Below, piece by piece: positions 16,046 through 29,600 of a stretch of 64,000 nt of DNA. A program made the translations under genes and the position numbers. Under the pieces are notes generated by a model that saw nothing but the letters and a program-made list of their open reading frames with translations, searched no databases and was not told where the DNA came from. Position 1 is the first letter of the stretch. Every line of letters starts with the position of its first letter. Source of the stretch: Parasitella parasitica (taxonomy: Eukaryota > Mucoromycota > Mucoromycetes > Mucorales > Mucoraceae); NCBI GenBank assembly GCA_025201805.1, contig MU619353.1, positions 39,867-103,866 on the forward strand. Reading direction: 5' to 3'.

Positions 16046-17072
16046 AGACTCCTCTATGTAAAAAAAAAAAAAAAATAATTAATAAACAATACTACTACAT
16101 CACCAAATCAACTTTTACATTTGGAGTAAAATGCACGCCTATTTGCTTATTAGATCCAAACACATTCATTTTTGGTTCAACAATCGACATCTTTTTAAAT
16201 GAAAACTTCAAATAATATTGGTGTATTAATATTGAAATAGGTAATTAGATTATGTTTATTAACACGCAGTTATCTAGTAGTAAAATAGTAGAACGATGCA
16301 CTATGTTAATGTCAAGCTGGGATTTCAAAATGCTAACATGGACCATTACTCATATATGATATGCGTGGATATTACTGGACAAATAGTAGTAATTTGACAG
16401 CAATTTGTGGTAATAAACTCCTTCCTTTTTATGCCAAATAGTGATTAGTAGTGACAGATCAATTGTAGCAGCAGCAGTAAAAATAACATTAGTAGGATTT
16501 TCAATCATAGTGGTGGTAATCAAGATAAGAATCAATAATACGTATCAGAAAAACTGAAGCCTACTTATATTAACCTGAATGTTTCATATAAAATGAGTGA
16601 AGACATTATGTGCAATGTAAATCATTACAGTCTATGTCGATGGTAATAAACCGCACAAAAATTATTAGCAAGGGCTTTACGATCTGCTGTATTTGTAGAT
16701 CTGAACATTCTGGATAGAGACTTTATCTTTGCACAAAACTATACGACGGAATAGAGGTAATGCAGACGGATACAGTAAAAGATTTTGGTGAGATATGCAT
16801 TTGACTACATATAAGTTATTATGGAGGATAATGTCATATTTGATACTCAAAATCACTGCTATTATTTGCTATTTATAGTATCGTATTGTATATATAGGTA
16901 AATTGGTAGGATCACTTCACATTTGAAGATGGGTCTTGTGGTACATATTCCAAAAATGTGTCAACTCTTTCAAGTGTATACAGAATTCCTTTAATATTTA
17001 GTCATGTACACAAGAACTTAAAAAATAAATAAATAATTTTTTACTATAAAATGCTATTTAAATGCATCTAAA
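16046..17072. other. Spacer between MFS transporter and F-box gene
   Basis: The spacer holds a short A run right after the transporter stop and otherwise unstructured AT-rich sequence. No gene is supported. Confidence 0.5.
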
Positions 17073-18902
17073 CTACTTTCGCCATGAAAACTTTGTGTTG
17101 CCGTCATAGCGAAGTGAAAACGCTTCAATGCTACGCAAGTCTATCGATAAATCGAAAATATCCGACTTGGTCGTAGTTTTTGGATCCCATTCTTCGACCA
17201 TTTCTATAAATGAATTGCATGCATGGTGATGATATCTAATATAAAGGTTCTTTTTTGCCGTTCGGAGTGAAATATTGTATGTCAAATGTCTTGTCTCTTG
17301 GTTATTGAATGTGGTTATACCCGGCAGAAGTTCTTCAGTCTGATCAATGATTTCGATGCATACTTCTCTTATATCAGTACCAGGCATATAGATCAACTTA
17401 CGATTAGGCATAGAGGCGCAATGTATATTGAATTGCAAGGACAATTTTTCCAGGCCAGAAAAGTTGCTGCAAATATCCTGGGCTGCAAATCCAGCAGAAA
17501 AGTCAAAGTTCTTCAAACACAATTCACGAACGCTGGGAATAGAAAATTGGCCCTGGATAGGGACATTGTACTGACCACCAACGATAGTCAGTTTTTTTAC
17601 AATCTTGAATGCTTGTAATAAAGGAATGATACAGCCAACATAGTGCGTACGAGCTAAATCGGTTTGGAAATCAATGTACAATGAGGTTGCGACGGCAGCA
17701 AACTTGTGTAGATAGCGATTAATTTGATGTTCTCTTGCAGGTGTTGGAAGAGCGCGTATTTGAACATGATGTTGCTTGGATTTTCTTGAAAATGAATAGG
17801 TTATCGCATCCCGTAAGTCACTATGTCCTTGTAAGCTGTTACTGTCTACCAAGAAGCTGACGTCTGTTGTCCAGTCAGCCGTCGAGCCAGGCTTTGGCTT
17901 TGACATCCAGTTGGAAATGCAGCTGAGATATACAAGGTCAATAGATTCAGCAATAGCTTCCTGATGCATATTGCCGCAGCGAGAAATAATCTTGGCTTCC
18001 TTCAAACTACATAAAAGTTTGATTGTTGATGATAAAGCTTCCATATTGCCTGCACCAGTCAGTAATCTTGAGGTTGCGTTGTTGATATTGATAGTCAAGG
18101 ATTCTAGACAAGGAACATGGTGTAGGAATCTGTTCAAATCACTGAAGAAGAAAGCATAGTCGGTGGGAATGGTGATGGTAAGCGACTTCAAAGTGTGGTA
18201 TTTTGGCATTTTGACGGGATCCTCAGTTTGTAAGTCTTTTAATGTCAACAGTTCTAGCGACAGATGTTTAAGACCAGTATACAAACTAAAGACTGACATG
18301 ATACTGTTCATTGATGTGATCCTTTCCTTCAAAATGAGAGTCTCAAGGTGAGGAAGCTCTATTGGATATCTAATGTCTCCAGTCATATGGTTCAGAAAGG
18401 ATGCCGTACGAAATTCGGTTATTGATTGATGGTACGTCTTGATGCACTCTCGGTAGAAATGGGTGGCTTCTGTGGTGTTTGCTGGTATTGTTGCAAGTTT
18501 CTTGAATTCAAGTACATGGCGTAAAATGAAAAGAGCTTTCAAAACAACAGCTGCCGTGTCGCTATTGCTTGAAATGTGCTCTAAATTCGCACAACGTCTA
18601 AGAATTCGATACATGGATTTTTGTTTGGCGACAATGTCGGCAGCGTTGATCATCCGAGGCAGATCAAAGTGAATGTGCTGTACCAAGTGACCAAACAAGT
18701 TTAGGGCCTCCAACAGGAAATTCAAGTCTGTATGTTCTCTGATTGTGATTTTGTTGTAAAACCGTATAGTTGCTGGATAGTACCAAGCTTTGCAAACGCG
18801 CTTGCATTCTTTCATGTCGTCTGTCTCCAATAAAATACATATGCCGGTCAATATTTCTGCTGGGAGTTTTTGATTATTATAAAAAGTTCTCGTCGTGTTC
18901 AT
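17073..18902 (-). CDS. F-box protein with leucine-rich C-terminal region
   Basis: This single-exon 609-residue protein opens with an F-box (residues about 11-55: LPAEILTGICILLETDDMKE, then CKRVCKAWYYPA). F-boxes bind Skp1 in SCF ubiquitin ligases. The remaining 550 residues show irregular leucine-rich strand-helix units such as LESLTININN, LKHLSLELLTL and LEKLSLQFNIH, so a divergent LRR substrate-binding solenoid is likely. Large expanded families of such F-box proteins are typical of Mucorales. No substrate can be named. Confidence 0.85.
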   Translation of the reverse strand: MNTTRTFYNNQKLPAEILTGICILLETDDMKECKRVCKAWYYPATIRFYNKITIREHTDLNFLLEALNLFGHLVQHIHFDLPRMINAADIVAKQKSMYRILRRCANLEHISSNSDTAAVVLKALFILRHVLEFKKLATIPANTTEATHFYRECIKTYHQSITEFRTASFLNHMTGDIRYPIELPHLETLILKERITSMNSIMSVFSLYTGLKHLSLELLTLKDLQTEDPVKMPKYHTLKSLTITIPTDYAFFFSDLNRFLHHVPCLESLTININNATSRLLTGAGNMEALSSTIKLLCSLKEAKIISRCGNMHQEAIAESIDLVYLSCISNWMSKPKPGSTADWTTDVSFLVDSNSLQGHSDLRDAITYSFSRKSKQHHVQIRALPTPAREHQINRYLHKFAAVATSLYIDFQTDLARTHYVGCIIPLLQAFKIVKKLTIVGGQYNVPIQGQFSIPSVRELCLKNFDFSAGFAAQDICSNFSGLEKLSLQFNIHCASMPNRKLIYMPGTDIREVCIEIIDQTEELLPGITTFNNQETRHLTYNISLRTAKKNLYIRYHHHACNSFIEMVEEWDPKTTTKSDIFDLSIDLRSIEAFSLRYDGNTKFSWRK

Positions 18903-19898
18903 TGCTTCCTTTTATCTGTAGTCAGGTACGTTCATATTGAAATTTAGACGGCCTTATATACATATTTACAGGATTGTCTCATGACAATGAGCAAAAGACC
19001 GATGATAAAGACCATGTCGTTTCCAATTGGCAACAACTATCATACCATCTTTTGAAATGAAGCAATAGCAGGCAATATATTTTATATAAATGTTATATTG
19101 TGTATAGCGTTCAATTTGGTAGATATTTTTATGAATATTTATAGTATATGAACGAGGATGTTAAGTTAAGAGGGCACCTGTATAAATTTCCTTGGGGATT
19201 TACGTATTACCGTATAAAACTAAATACGGTTGGCCCTAAGGACATTCAAAAAAGGAAGACATGTCATGGGAATAGAGCCATTGTTGTATGACACTGCTTT
19301 TCGACACATGGCGTATATACTGATTTTGCAATGCCTATTGTTTCAAATGCTCTGGATCACCAATTTGTAGACTTGTATAAGCTATTGTCACTCTATTCCG
19401 CTATGCAAGTAGATAAATACAATAAATCTCTAGAGCACGTGAATTAGTATCATACAGGAGCGCTCAATGTATTGAAACTCTGATCATGAGACATCCTTTA
19501 TAAGGCCACGCCAAATATCGTTTGAATTCGTCATTATGGTACAACACACATTTAATGGATCGACATTGAACATGTGCGCAGTGTACCCTAGTAATTAATC
19601 TGGTTTCTGTCGATAAAGCTATTGATGAAAAGCAGAGATACATACACTACGGCATCATGTTCAAAGAACAGTGTTTACAAATCAGCGTATGTTGTAGTTA
19701 ATAGTTGTAGCTTTTATCACAGAGCTAATTTTGAATGAGCGTAATTTTTTTTATTATTATTAAGGAATGAATAAAAATGAAAGGCATGAGTCACTGAAGG
19801 TCATAAACGAGAGTTCAAAGTTCATATAAAAAGAGGACATAATATTTTGTGTGCATAGTGGGAGCGATTATCCCAACTTGATTAATTCATAGAGTTGC
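18903..19898. other. Spacer
   Basis: About 1 kb of AT-rich DNA holds no convincing coding sequence. It is flanked by the F-box gene start and the 3' end of the GPI-type protein gene, and presumably holds the F-box promoter. Confidence 0.5.
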
Positions 19899-21599
19899 TC
19901 AAAAAGCTAAAAAATAGACAGCAGTAATAGCTGCTATCATCAAATTTATGATGATCGCAGCGCTCATTGATGCAAATGACGAGAGACCGCCATCGTTAGC
20001 TAATGCATTCATAACGTCCACATCCAAAAATCCAAAGCCTGAAAATGACGCATTCATGGTAGCAGCTACGTTATAGCCGGTAGTGTTAACAGGAAAGGTG
20101 ATTAACAAGAGCTTTTTCTCTCGTGCAGAAGGTGCAATTGTTCCCCAAATCCAGTCGTCTGGACTGTAAGCGCCATCGACAGCGACTACTGTAGCGTTGA
20201 CGCCAATTGAAACGGAAAGAGACACATCCGTAATGTTGACAGAAGACTGATACTCTGAGCGGGCTTCCGTGTAATCACCGATAGATGCGCCGTAAGTAGT
20301 GTTGGTTTTGACTCGGTTCGCGACATCGAGGCTAGTTGTTGCGTTAACGTCAAAGCCGATTGGGGTCTCAGTTATGGCTGTTACTAGCTGAGTAACACCG
20401 AGACGGGCATTGGGGTGTGCGCGTGCTACGGCTGTAGGAAATCCCTCGACACTGAAATCATACTGGAGAGAATTTGGTTGCATAGGGATGGGTGCCGAGT
20501 TGTTCAGCTGCGAATTGCTGGTTCGATAGGTAATGCGAACCTTAAAGTTGGGATTATCAATGATGTTGTTATAGGCCACATTTGCACTGGTGCTAGTGTG
20601 AAGATAGGATTGAGTAGTGTTGCTAGGAATAGTGATATTCTGGACCTGGAATTGCTCCCACTGCAAATTCTTCAAGGAGGTCAAGGAATAAACAGACTCA
20701 AACTCGTCATATAAACCGTTTTGATTTGCATCATCAAATTCAATGATATGAGAGAATTGCAAGCGATAGACGAAATCAGCATTGCGAGCATTCAAGTCTG
20801 AAGAAGAAAAGAAAGCATGGTCAGCCATGGGATACTGATTGTTAGTGCTGATGTTGAAGGAATAGTGATAATTATCTCCGTCTCCAGAGTTCACTGTGCC
20901 ATTGATGACAACATTGCTACTGTAACTACCCTGCACAGTAAGCTGGGGTGCATAATAATAGCCATTATCTTGCTGGTAGCGATGATAAGTTGAGTCATAT
21001 CCATAATGCCAGTACGGTGGCAATATCCAAAAATAGGTTACGGATGGATTATAGTGTCCATTATAGCCATATCGTGAGCTTGAGCTATATCTGCCGGAAT
21101 AAGCAGGAGCATAATTTTGGTAATTACCTAAATAGAGACGGTCTGGTTAGATGGCACAGAACAAATGTACTCTATGTTGCTATGAATGAAATATACCTCT
21201 TGTGCTAGCATAATAGGTTGGAGGTGGTATACCAAAGCCTCCATTTCCGCCTTTTGATGATACACTTTTGGGGGTTGATCCAGAGCCTTTATAGTAAGTG
21301 TCAATGGGTGTGCTGAATTCGTTGCTTTTGTTAATCTACATACCTGCTACCATTCCGCCTTTTTTTCCACCAGACGACCCTCTTACAGAGGACCCTTTTC
21401 CACCGGATAAACTTTTTCCAGATGAACCACGTGTACTTCCTCCTCTGCCTCCTCCAACTCCTTTAGCAACAACAACTACACATAGAATACTCAGTAGATG
21501 CACAATATAATCATTTTGTGGTTTAAATATCATGTAAGAAAAAAACTTACAAAGAGTGCAGTACGTTAACACGATGGATGTTGACAGAATAAATTTCAT
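19899..21599 (-). CDS. Secreted, probably GPI-anchored Gly/Ser/Tyr-rich cell-surface protein
   Basis: Four exons (21551-21599, 21344-21475, 21197-21286, 19899-21127) encode about 499 residues. Exon 1 plus the start of exon 2 encode a signal peptide (MKFILSTSIVLTYCTLF, then VVAKG). Next come a low-complexity Gly/Ser/Lys segment (GVGGGRGGS and GSSGGKKGG type), then a Tyr/Gly/Ser segment (YSSSSRYGYNGHY). A larger extracellular domain has many N-glycosylation sequons (NGT, NIT, NTT, NAT) and an EFDDANQNGLYDEFE motif that could bind calcium. The protein ends in a hydrophobic tail (AAIIINLMIAAITAVYFLAF) with small residues before it and no cytoplasmic extension, as expected for GPI attachment. I do not recognise the family; a Mucorales cell-wall protein is the best guess. 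Confidence 0.82.
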
Positions 21600-22742
21600 T
21601 TGACAAGCTTTCAATAAATATCTTGGACAGACAGCAATCAGGAAAAAAAGTTCGCACATTTATATACCATTTTGTCTAGCCAAATAGCAAGCTGATTTGT
21701 GTTCCTGAGCGTGTAGGTCCCAAGTCTTGTAAAGCCATCTCTTGTGATCAACATTGTGAATGCTTTTTGACAGGTGGGTACTACAGCGCCACAACCCTAA
21801 TACATTATTTTAGCTTCAGCTTAGTAAGGGTTACAGTATTTGGCTTAGCAAATGACGGTATTGTCCATGGTAAGAAACCCCAAGTTTGTGGTCATTGTGA
21901 TCTACTGATTGTGGGTGTGTGGCTGGATTCATGGATAAGGACGCACGAGACTCTCATCATTTTCCAAAAGTGGACAGTTGGAATGACTTGATTGTTCAGA
22001 GAAATACCTCTGAGCGCTAACAACGCATGTACATTGGTTTGGCATGGATACTGTGTCATATGCCAGTGAATTGCTGCATCTTTCTTTTTGTTGTGATCAT
22101 TACTGCTGCCAAGTACTCGGATTCTATTATTACAAATGGTCTGACTCTTACACCACAGAAAAGTGTAAAAATGAGAATGTTCCATACATGTGTCTGGCTG
22201 ATGGATGGAACGACATTCACTGCAAAGTGGACAGAATGGCATGAAATTAGACTGTACACTGTAGGGCAGTGTAAGAGAAGAAAGATTGGCGGAAGCTGGT
22301 CGTTTAAGTCTTTTTTTTTTTCAACCAAGTGAAATGATCAGAGGATATTTTGTAATATGGATTCTTTCAAACAAAGTTGGTTCAATTTTGACAGAGATGT
22401 AGCATGATTTAACCCTTTATTGGATCTGAATAGACGAGTATTTACATGTGTTGGTAAGGTAAACGAAGACGGTGCTCCTGTAGCTTTTGTGATTATGCAA
22501 AGTATGATATTTGATTGTTGCAAATTGGAAAGGCTATCATCTATGACTATAATACCTTGATATCTTCACAAGAGCATTCCACATTCATTTTGACAACTGT
22601 CACTGGCCAATTGAAGCTTCCTGGCTGGTGAAACCTTTTATGGAAATTTTTTGTCTAGTTATACCTACAACGCTAGGCTGCTCTCTTTTTTCCTTTTCTT
22701 TTTTCTTTCTTTACGCTTTGCAAGTTAATGAACACTAACAGA
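21600..22742. other. Spacer upstream of ECT1
   Basis: Overlapping open frames exist on both strands at about 21890-22330. The minus one is Cys/His-rich (start MPFCPLCSECRSIHQPDTC), but none has a recognisable domain, splice structure or a clear partner exon. I therefore call it non-coding or the relic of something unidentified. Confidence 0.4.
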
Positions 22743-24114
<1,372 letters not shown>

Positions 24115-24399
24115 AATACCCATTCTTGATTAAAGTATTACTTGAAAATTCATTGCGGAAATGGACGCTTATTTTGAATGTTGTTGTTGTTGTTGGGGGG
24201 GGGGGTTTTGCAGAACCTACAATATAGCACTAGATTGCTCACCATTTTGAGCATTGATTGCTATCCTTTGAGAGGCTACTTCAGTCACGAATTACACAAG
24301 TAGTGGTGTTCCACGTCATGTTGGGAATGTTTTTTTTTGAAAAAAAAAAAAAAAAAAAAAAAGTTTCATAGAGTGCTGCTTCTCTTGGTTAATTTCAAT
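24115..24399. repeat. ECT1-TAF9 spacer with TTG microsatellite, G run and A run
   Basis: A short TTG repeat at about 24180-24195 runs straight into a run of about 11 G. A T run and a 23-nt A run (24340-24362) sit in the 5' leader of TAF9, 37 bases before its ATG. Confidence 0.7.
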
Positions 24400-25151
24400 A
24401 TGGCTGTCGATTCACAAAAGCAACCAGTTCAACCTCGTGATGCACGCATTGTGTCTCTTATCCTGCAATCATTGGGCGTGGAAGACTACGACCCGAAAGT
24501 TGTACATCAATTGCTCGAATTTGCACATCGTAAAGTGATTATTTCGACATTTGCATGCGCAAACATTAACTAAAAATGTCTCGACCAACAGGATATACAT
24601 CAGACGTATTCCAAGACTCGCTCATCTATGCTGAGCATGCGGGTAAAACAGACTTGGATCTAGATGATATTCAGTTGGCAATACAGGGACGCGTAAATCA
24701 TTCCTTCACCACACCGCCGCCGAAAGAGGTATGATATCTCTACGACTGCTGCTTTGCAACGTTTTATTAACGAATGCCCAGTTTTTGTTGGAGCTGGCAC
24801 AAGAGAAAAACAAGCAGCCATTACCGCTAATTCCAGAGAAATACGGCATTCGGTTACCAGCAGACAAGCATTGCTTGACAGGAATTAACTTTTCGATTGT
24901 GCCTGATGTTAGTATCTTTGGTTAGCGTTAAAGTAGAGTTGCTTTTTTCTCAGCCCATTATATAGGCACCACCACCACCCAGGCCCGCATTAGATACGTC
25001 TAGCTCCATGATGGTAGACACGCAGGAAACATTAGCGGATTTTGAGCCAGTAGCAATATCTTCATCACAGCCAACAGCAGCAACATCGACTCTGAACGAA
25101 CCAAATAAGCGTGGACGGGACGTCATGGAAGACGATGATTATGATTTTTAG
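24400..25151 (+). CDS. TAF9: TFIID/SAGA subunit TAF9 (histone-fold)
   Basis: Four exons (24400-24529, 24592-24728, 24782-24907, 24966-25151) give about 192 residues. The histone-fold covers residues about 12-80 (RDARIVSLILQSLGVEDYDP, then LLEFAHRYTSDVFQDSLIYA, and DLDDIQLAIQGR). It is followed by the TAF9-type linker LPLIPEKYGIRLPADKHCLT and NFSIVPD, then a disordered tail ending in EDDDYDF. TAF9 pairs with TAF6 in TFIID and SAGA and helps contact downstream promoter DNA. All three splice junctions restore the histone-fold frame. Confidence 0.95.
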
Positions 25152-25204
25152 CACGGGTTATTATATGTAAATAAAAAAAAAAAACGCATTTATTACAGAA
25201 ACAT

Positions 25205-26300
25205 CTATTTTTTGGGATAATATACAGCACCTCTACAGTTACCCGAACGAAGGACATCAGTAATTATGTAATCGCTACGACCTTTGACATAGAAATTGAG
25301 CGACACTTCCGAAAGAGCGCCATTGCGACAATCCAGCTTGACATTGGCGCCGTAGGCAGTTTTCAATGCATCGCGAATAGTTTCAACATTATATGTGTTT
25401 CCAGGAGAGACACCTTTTAAACTATACAAACAAAAAAAGGTCAGATGTCGCCCGTCATGACAGGATCCTGCAGCATTATTACTTGAGAGCACCAAAGAGA
25501 TCAAACTTGTCGCGCAGATCAAGCACTTGCTACACATGGATGGAAAAAAAAAAGAAAAAGGAAAAAACACCATAAGCACACAATCCCATTGCATTTCAGT
25601 TCTGATTGCTGCATCTTACCACAAAATAGTCAATCACATCTTGGTATTTTTCATAGGTCGAGCCGTAACAAGTTGGACGCAAGGTACTGACACACGTGCC
25701 GTGTTTTGTCCATTCATGTGACCAAAACCTGATAAACAAGCGTTAGCGACACTAGGATAAAGTTAACGGTATGTCCGTTGATCTATACGTGCCAGTTGTT
25801 GTCTCCTTTGTTACTAGGCCAGAATGTAGACATTCTATTATAAACAGTTTGATTCATGTTTCGAACAATAGAAGCAATCTGGTTGGAGTTTCGGCTGGAG
25901 TCGCAACCGCGGCCGGGAGCCATGCGACCAGTACTGCAAAGATGTGAATACATTTACAACGGTATATTCTCATACGACTTACCACGTATCAGGCCATAGG
26001 CCTATTTCAAATCAAAACACTGTTAGTATGCTTTTATCTATGAAAAAAAAAAAAAAAATCATGCTCTTGTATACCGTGAATAGTAAACTCGTCATTAGGA
26101 CCCCATCCGGGAGCCCACTGAAGAGCAAGAACTACCAAGCCAAACTTGGGCGAGCAGCATGCATCGACAGCACCAGACCAATGGCATGAAACTGTCGACG
26201 CATTGCAGTAACTGGGCGCATTCAATTCATCTAGTTGATTAGCAGTGATTTGCGCACTGCTAACTCCTAACAGTGTGATAAAGGGTAAAAGAAATTTCAT
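25205..26300 (-). CDS. Secreted ribonuclease T2 (RNase Rh type)
   Basis: This extracellular acid endoribonuclease cleaves RNA through 2',3'-cyclic phosphates. It has a signal peptide ([17 protein letters not shown]). Both catalytic boxes are present: CAS I as HGLWPDT, assembled across two introns, and CAS II as [12 protein letters not shown] with the second His. Disulfide cysteines (SYCNAS, SCHWSG, DACCSPK, GNCRG) match the Rhizopus RNase Rh layout, and the end VYYPKK resembles it too. Exons are 26075-26300, 25983-26001 (a 19-nt microexon), 25793-25933, 25620-25728, then two short exons to the stop at 25205. The third intron only keeps frame if it uses a GC donor (25729-25792). Confidence 0.95.
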
Positions 26301-26603
26301 TTTTGTTTATATGAAATACAAAGAAGAAGAAGAAACGAATAAGAAATGATAAGGAAATTTACCATTTTGTTTCATAATATTTAGAATGGAGATTTCTTTC
26401 TTTTGAATTGTGATACACACTTCATGCGCTATTATGGGTACTCATTAAATAAAGCACATACAAATGACAGGCTACTTTTTTTTTTTTTTTACATTTCTAC
26501 ATTTTATATCACATTTTTTGGTCGTATACTGATCTGGCCAAGTGCTCTAGTTTTGTCAGTTCCATCAGTCCGTTGATGTTTGTATTTATTAATTCAGGCT
26601 GAT
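26301..26603. other. RNase T2 promoter and DRS2 3' region
   Basis: About 300 AT-rich bases between the RNase start and the flippase stop, with a T run at about 26478-26490. No gene was seen. Confidence 0.5.
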
Positions 26604-29600
26604 TTAACCAGAAGGCTTTTGCCGTGTTGTATCGTACATTCGGATAATCCTTGACTGATCGCTTTCATTTTGCGCAAAAGCAAAGCCTCTGGATTGTTTG
26701 AGTCTCTGAATTTTGCGCACTTTGTTGACTGCACGACGGAATCTATCCATGCGAGGTCTATAATCTGGGAAATTATATTTTTGAATCTCTTGAATGTAAT
26801 GATAACTCTGAGGGCGATACATGCGTTTCGTACTTTTTCAAAACGATTAGTCTTTGCGGGTAACTCAAATTCACACACTGTAGTGTGAAAAAAAAAAAAA
26901 ACTTACTATTTCCAGACGTAATCACGCAAGACACATGCAAAAGGCACGACGACGAAAAACAACCAGAAATTGACGTTACCAAATAACAATGGCACAATTC
27001 CATAGTATTCTTCAAAGATATCCCAGGGCAACAATGGTCCTACATAAGCAACCAAAGGTAAAAAGATGAACCAGATTACCAAGGATCCAGGTATAGCGAT
27101 AAAGGTGTATTTTGTCCAGATACTGCAGCGCAATTTAGTATGTTTATATTTTACTACGATTGCATCTATACGGTACTTACTCTGTAATCAATGCTGCTTT
27201 CCACAATATAGTGGCAAGCGTAGCAGTAAATATAGTTGTACCGACCCACCATTGACCTCCCATATAACCTGCCTCAAAGACGGTGTCGTCTACAAAAGCC
27301 GCCATACCGACAAAGTAAAGTAATGCAGAGTGATACACTGCGTTGGCAATCCAGCCCCAAAATCTCTTTTGATTAAAAAACTCATTTTTTTGCCCAAGGA
27401 TGTACATTTGAGGATATTTATCCAGTAAACGTGCAGATGCAAACTGATCAAACACGCCAATGGCCATGGGAGGTAAGAGCGTGAAAAAGACATTGAAGCA
27501 AGACATTGTCCATGATTCGTACAAGGTTTGGCCCGAGAAACCGTTAAAGATAGCATACTACGTATGTTATATGCATGCGCTGGTGTCAGTCTTTTTTTTT
27601 TGTATATGGTAGAATACAATTAACTTACCCAGAACTGTGTCAAGTACATGGCCACATTCTTGTAAAAGTAGAAAAAGATCATCTTGCTCAATCGCTGGTA
27701 CGCCCAAGAGCCATGGACAAGCAATAGCTTCTTCAAGAACCTGAATTGTGATATAGCAAAATCAGCGCTGCGAGCAGCTTGCAAACCTTCAACGCCGCTG
27801 ATGCCAATGCCAACATGGGCTGCTTGGATCATGGATACATCGTTGGCTCCATCGCCGATAGCCAAAAGAATAGATTTGGAAAACTTCTTGACCATTTTGA
27901 CGACCAGTGCCTTTTGCAGTGGGGACACACGGCAGCAAATAACAGCTTTACAGCGAGTAGCCAAGTCGTAAAATGTTTTTTCCAAGTCTTTTTCCAGAGC
28001 AAATGTCAAAGCTTTGCCTTCAATAATAAAAGCAAAGGGCTATATATATATATATACATATATAGATTAGAGATGCATATTGTAGATACAAGTCAACTGC
28101 TTACATCGTGTGTCATATGCTCAGACAGACTGACGACATGAGCGAGCTTGTCTTGTAGAAATGCCTGTGTAGATGCATGGTCCTCTTGATCACAAATAAT
28201 AAGGTCCATCTCCTCTGTTAATAACTTGCAACTGTATCCGATATTAACAGCGGTTTCTTGTCGATCCCCAGTCAGCACCCATATCTTGATGTTGGCTTCG
28301 TGCAGGGTATGAATAGTATCTGGAACTCCATCTTGTAGTTTATCCTCAATAGCGGTTGCCCCCAGCAAAGACATATCCTTTTCAATCAACTCTGCAGCGT
28401 TATCTAATCCCTGGGCACGGTCTACCAGTGTTGTTGCCGCTTTGTCGTAAATTGCAGCCCATTTTGCGTATTCGTCATCAGAGATTTCGCGCATAGCAAA
28501 GCACAAGGTACGTAAACCTTCACAAGCGTAGCCCTCTAAATGTTGCAAAGTCGACTCAACAAAAGGATTATCGTTGGACAAGCGCTCCAAGATCACAGTG
28601 TCGGCGCCTTTGCAGTACAATTTCACTCTACCATCCGGACCTCGTAAAACTACAGACATGCGCTTACGAGTTGAATTAAACTCGCAGACATTTAGGATTT
28701 GATATTCCTCCTCAACGTCTTTGCGCAAACATGTGATGGAATGGGGCTTACGAGCTGTAAATTTGTATCCAAAAACATCACTGGCACCGTTAACCAATGC
28801 AGCCTCGTCCGGCGATGATGCTTGGTATATGACTTTTCCATCTTTTTCGCTGAATTCAGGGATTACAGTGTGACATACCATGAGCGAAGTCAAAAATTCG
28901 TTGATTACATGCTGATCTGGCGATGTTTCCAAGTGTGTTTCTAATTGTTGAAAGGAGTACTGTCCATTTGAATCGTTGTCAGAAATAGGTCGTTTATCTG
29001 GGTCGGGCGTAGTTGCATAGGATAATCCGCTTATTGAGCACTGGCGAAATTCCATTTCATTGCACGTAAGAGTGCCTGTTTTATCAGAAAACACATACTC
29101 AACTTGGCCCAATTCTTCAATCAAACTACTGCTCCTGGCTACTGCTGGTGTGTCGGTTTTTTCGTAATAAATATCGAGATCGTTATCGATCATAGTTGCT
29201 TGAATGTACTTTACAATCTCCATAGTAACCATCAAACTGCAGATAACTGTTAGCAATGAAAAAGGTACTACAACTTGGTTTATTGTTACCTGATGGGGAT
29301 GAAACTGTTGAATAGGATCATGAATGTCAAGATATTCAGGCCAAATTCTTTACCCAGTTCAGCATCAGGAATCATCATATAATCTCTGTAACCACCGTCC
29401 TTTTTCTATCGAAAAGATGTCAGTATACATCATGCGAGAGTGCAAACACATGTATATAAAAAAAAACTTACAGATATGAAATAATTACCCACAGAGCATA
29501 ACACACTCATGGTGACCAACATTGCAAACAGATATAAAATGTTTCTGTTTGTAATTCGAGTAACATTGGAAGCTTTTGTTGGTTTTTTGCTTGAATTTAG

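Noticed and set aside
21892-22332. Overlapping Cys/His-containing frames on both strands upstream of ECT1.
   Set aside because: Cys and His spacing fits no zinc-finger class, there is no splice logic, and both strands are equally open, as expected by chance.
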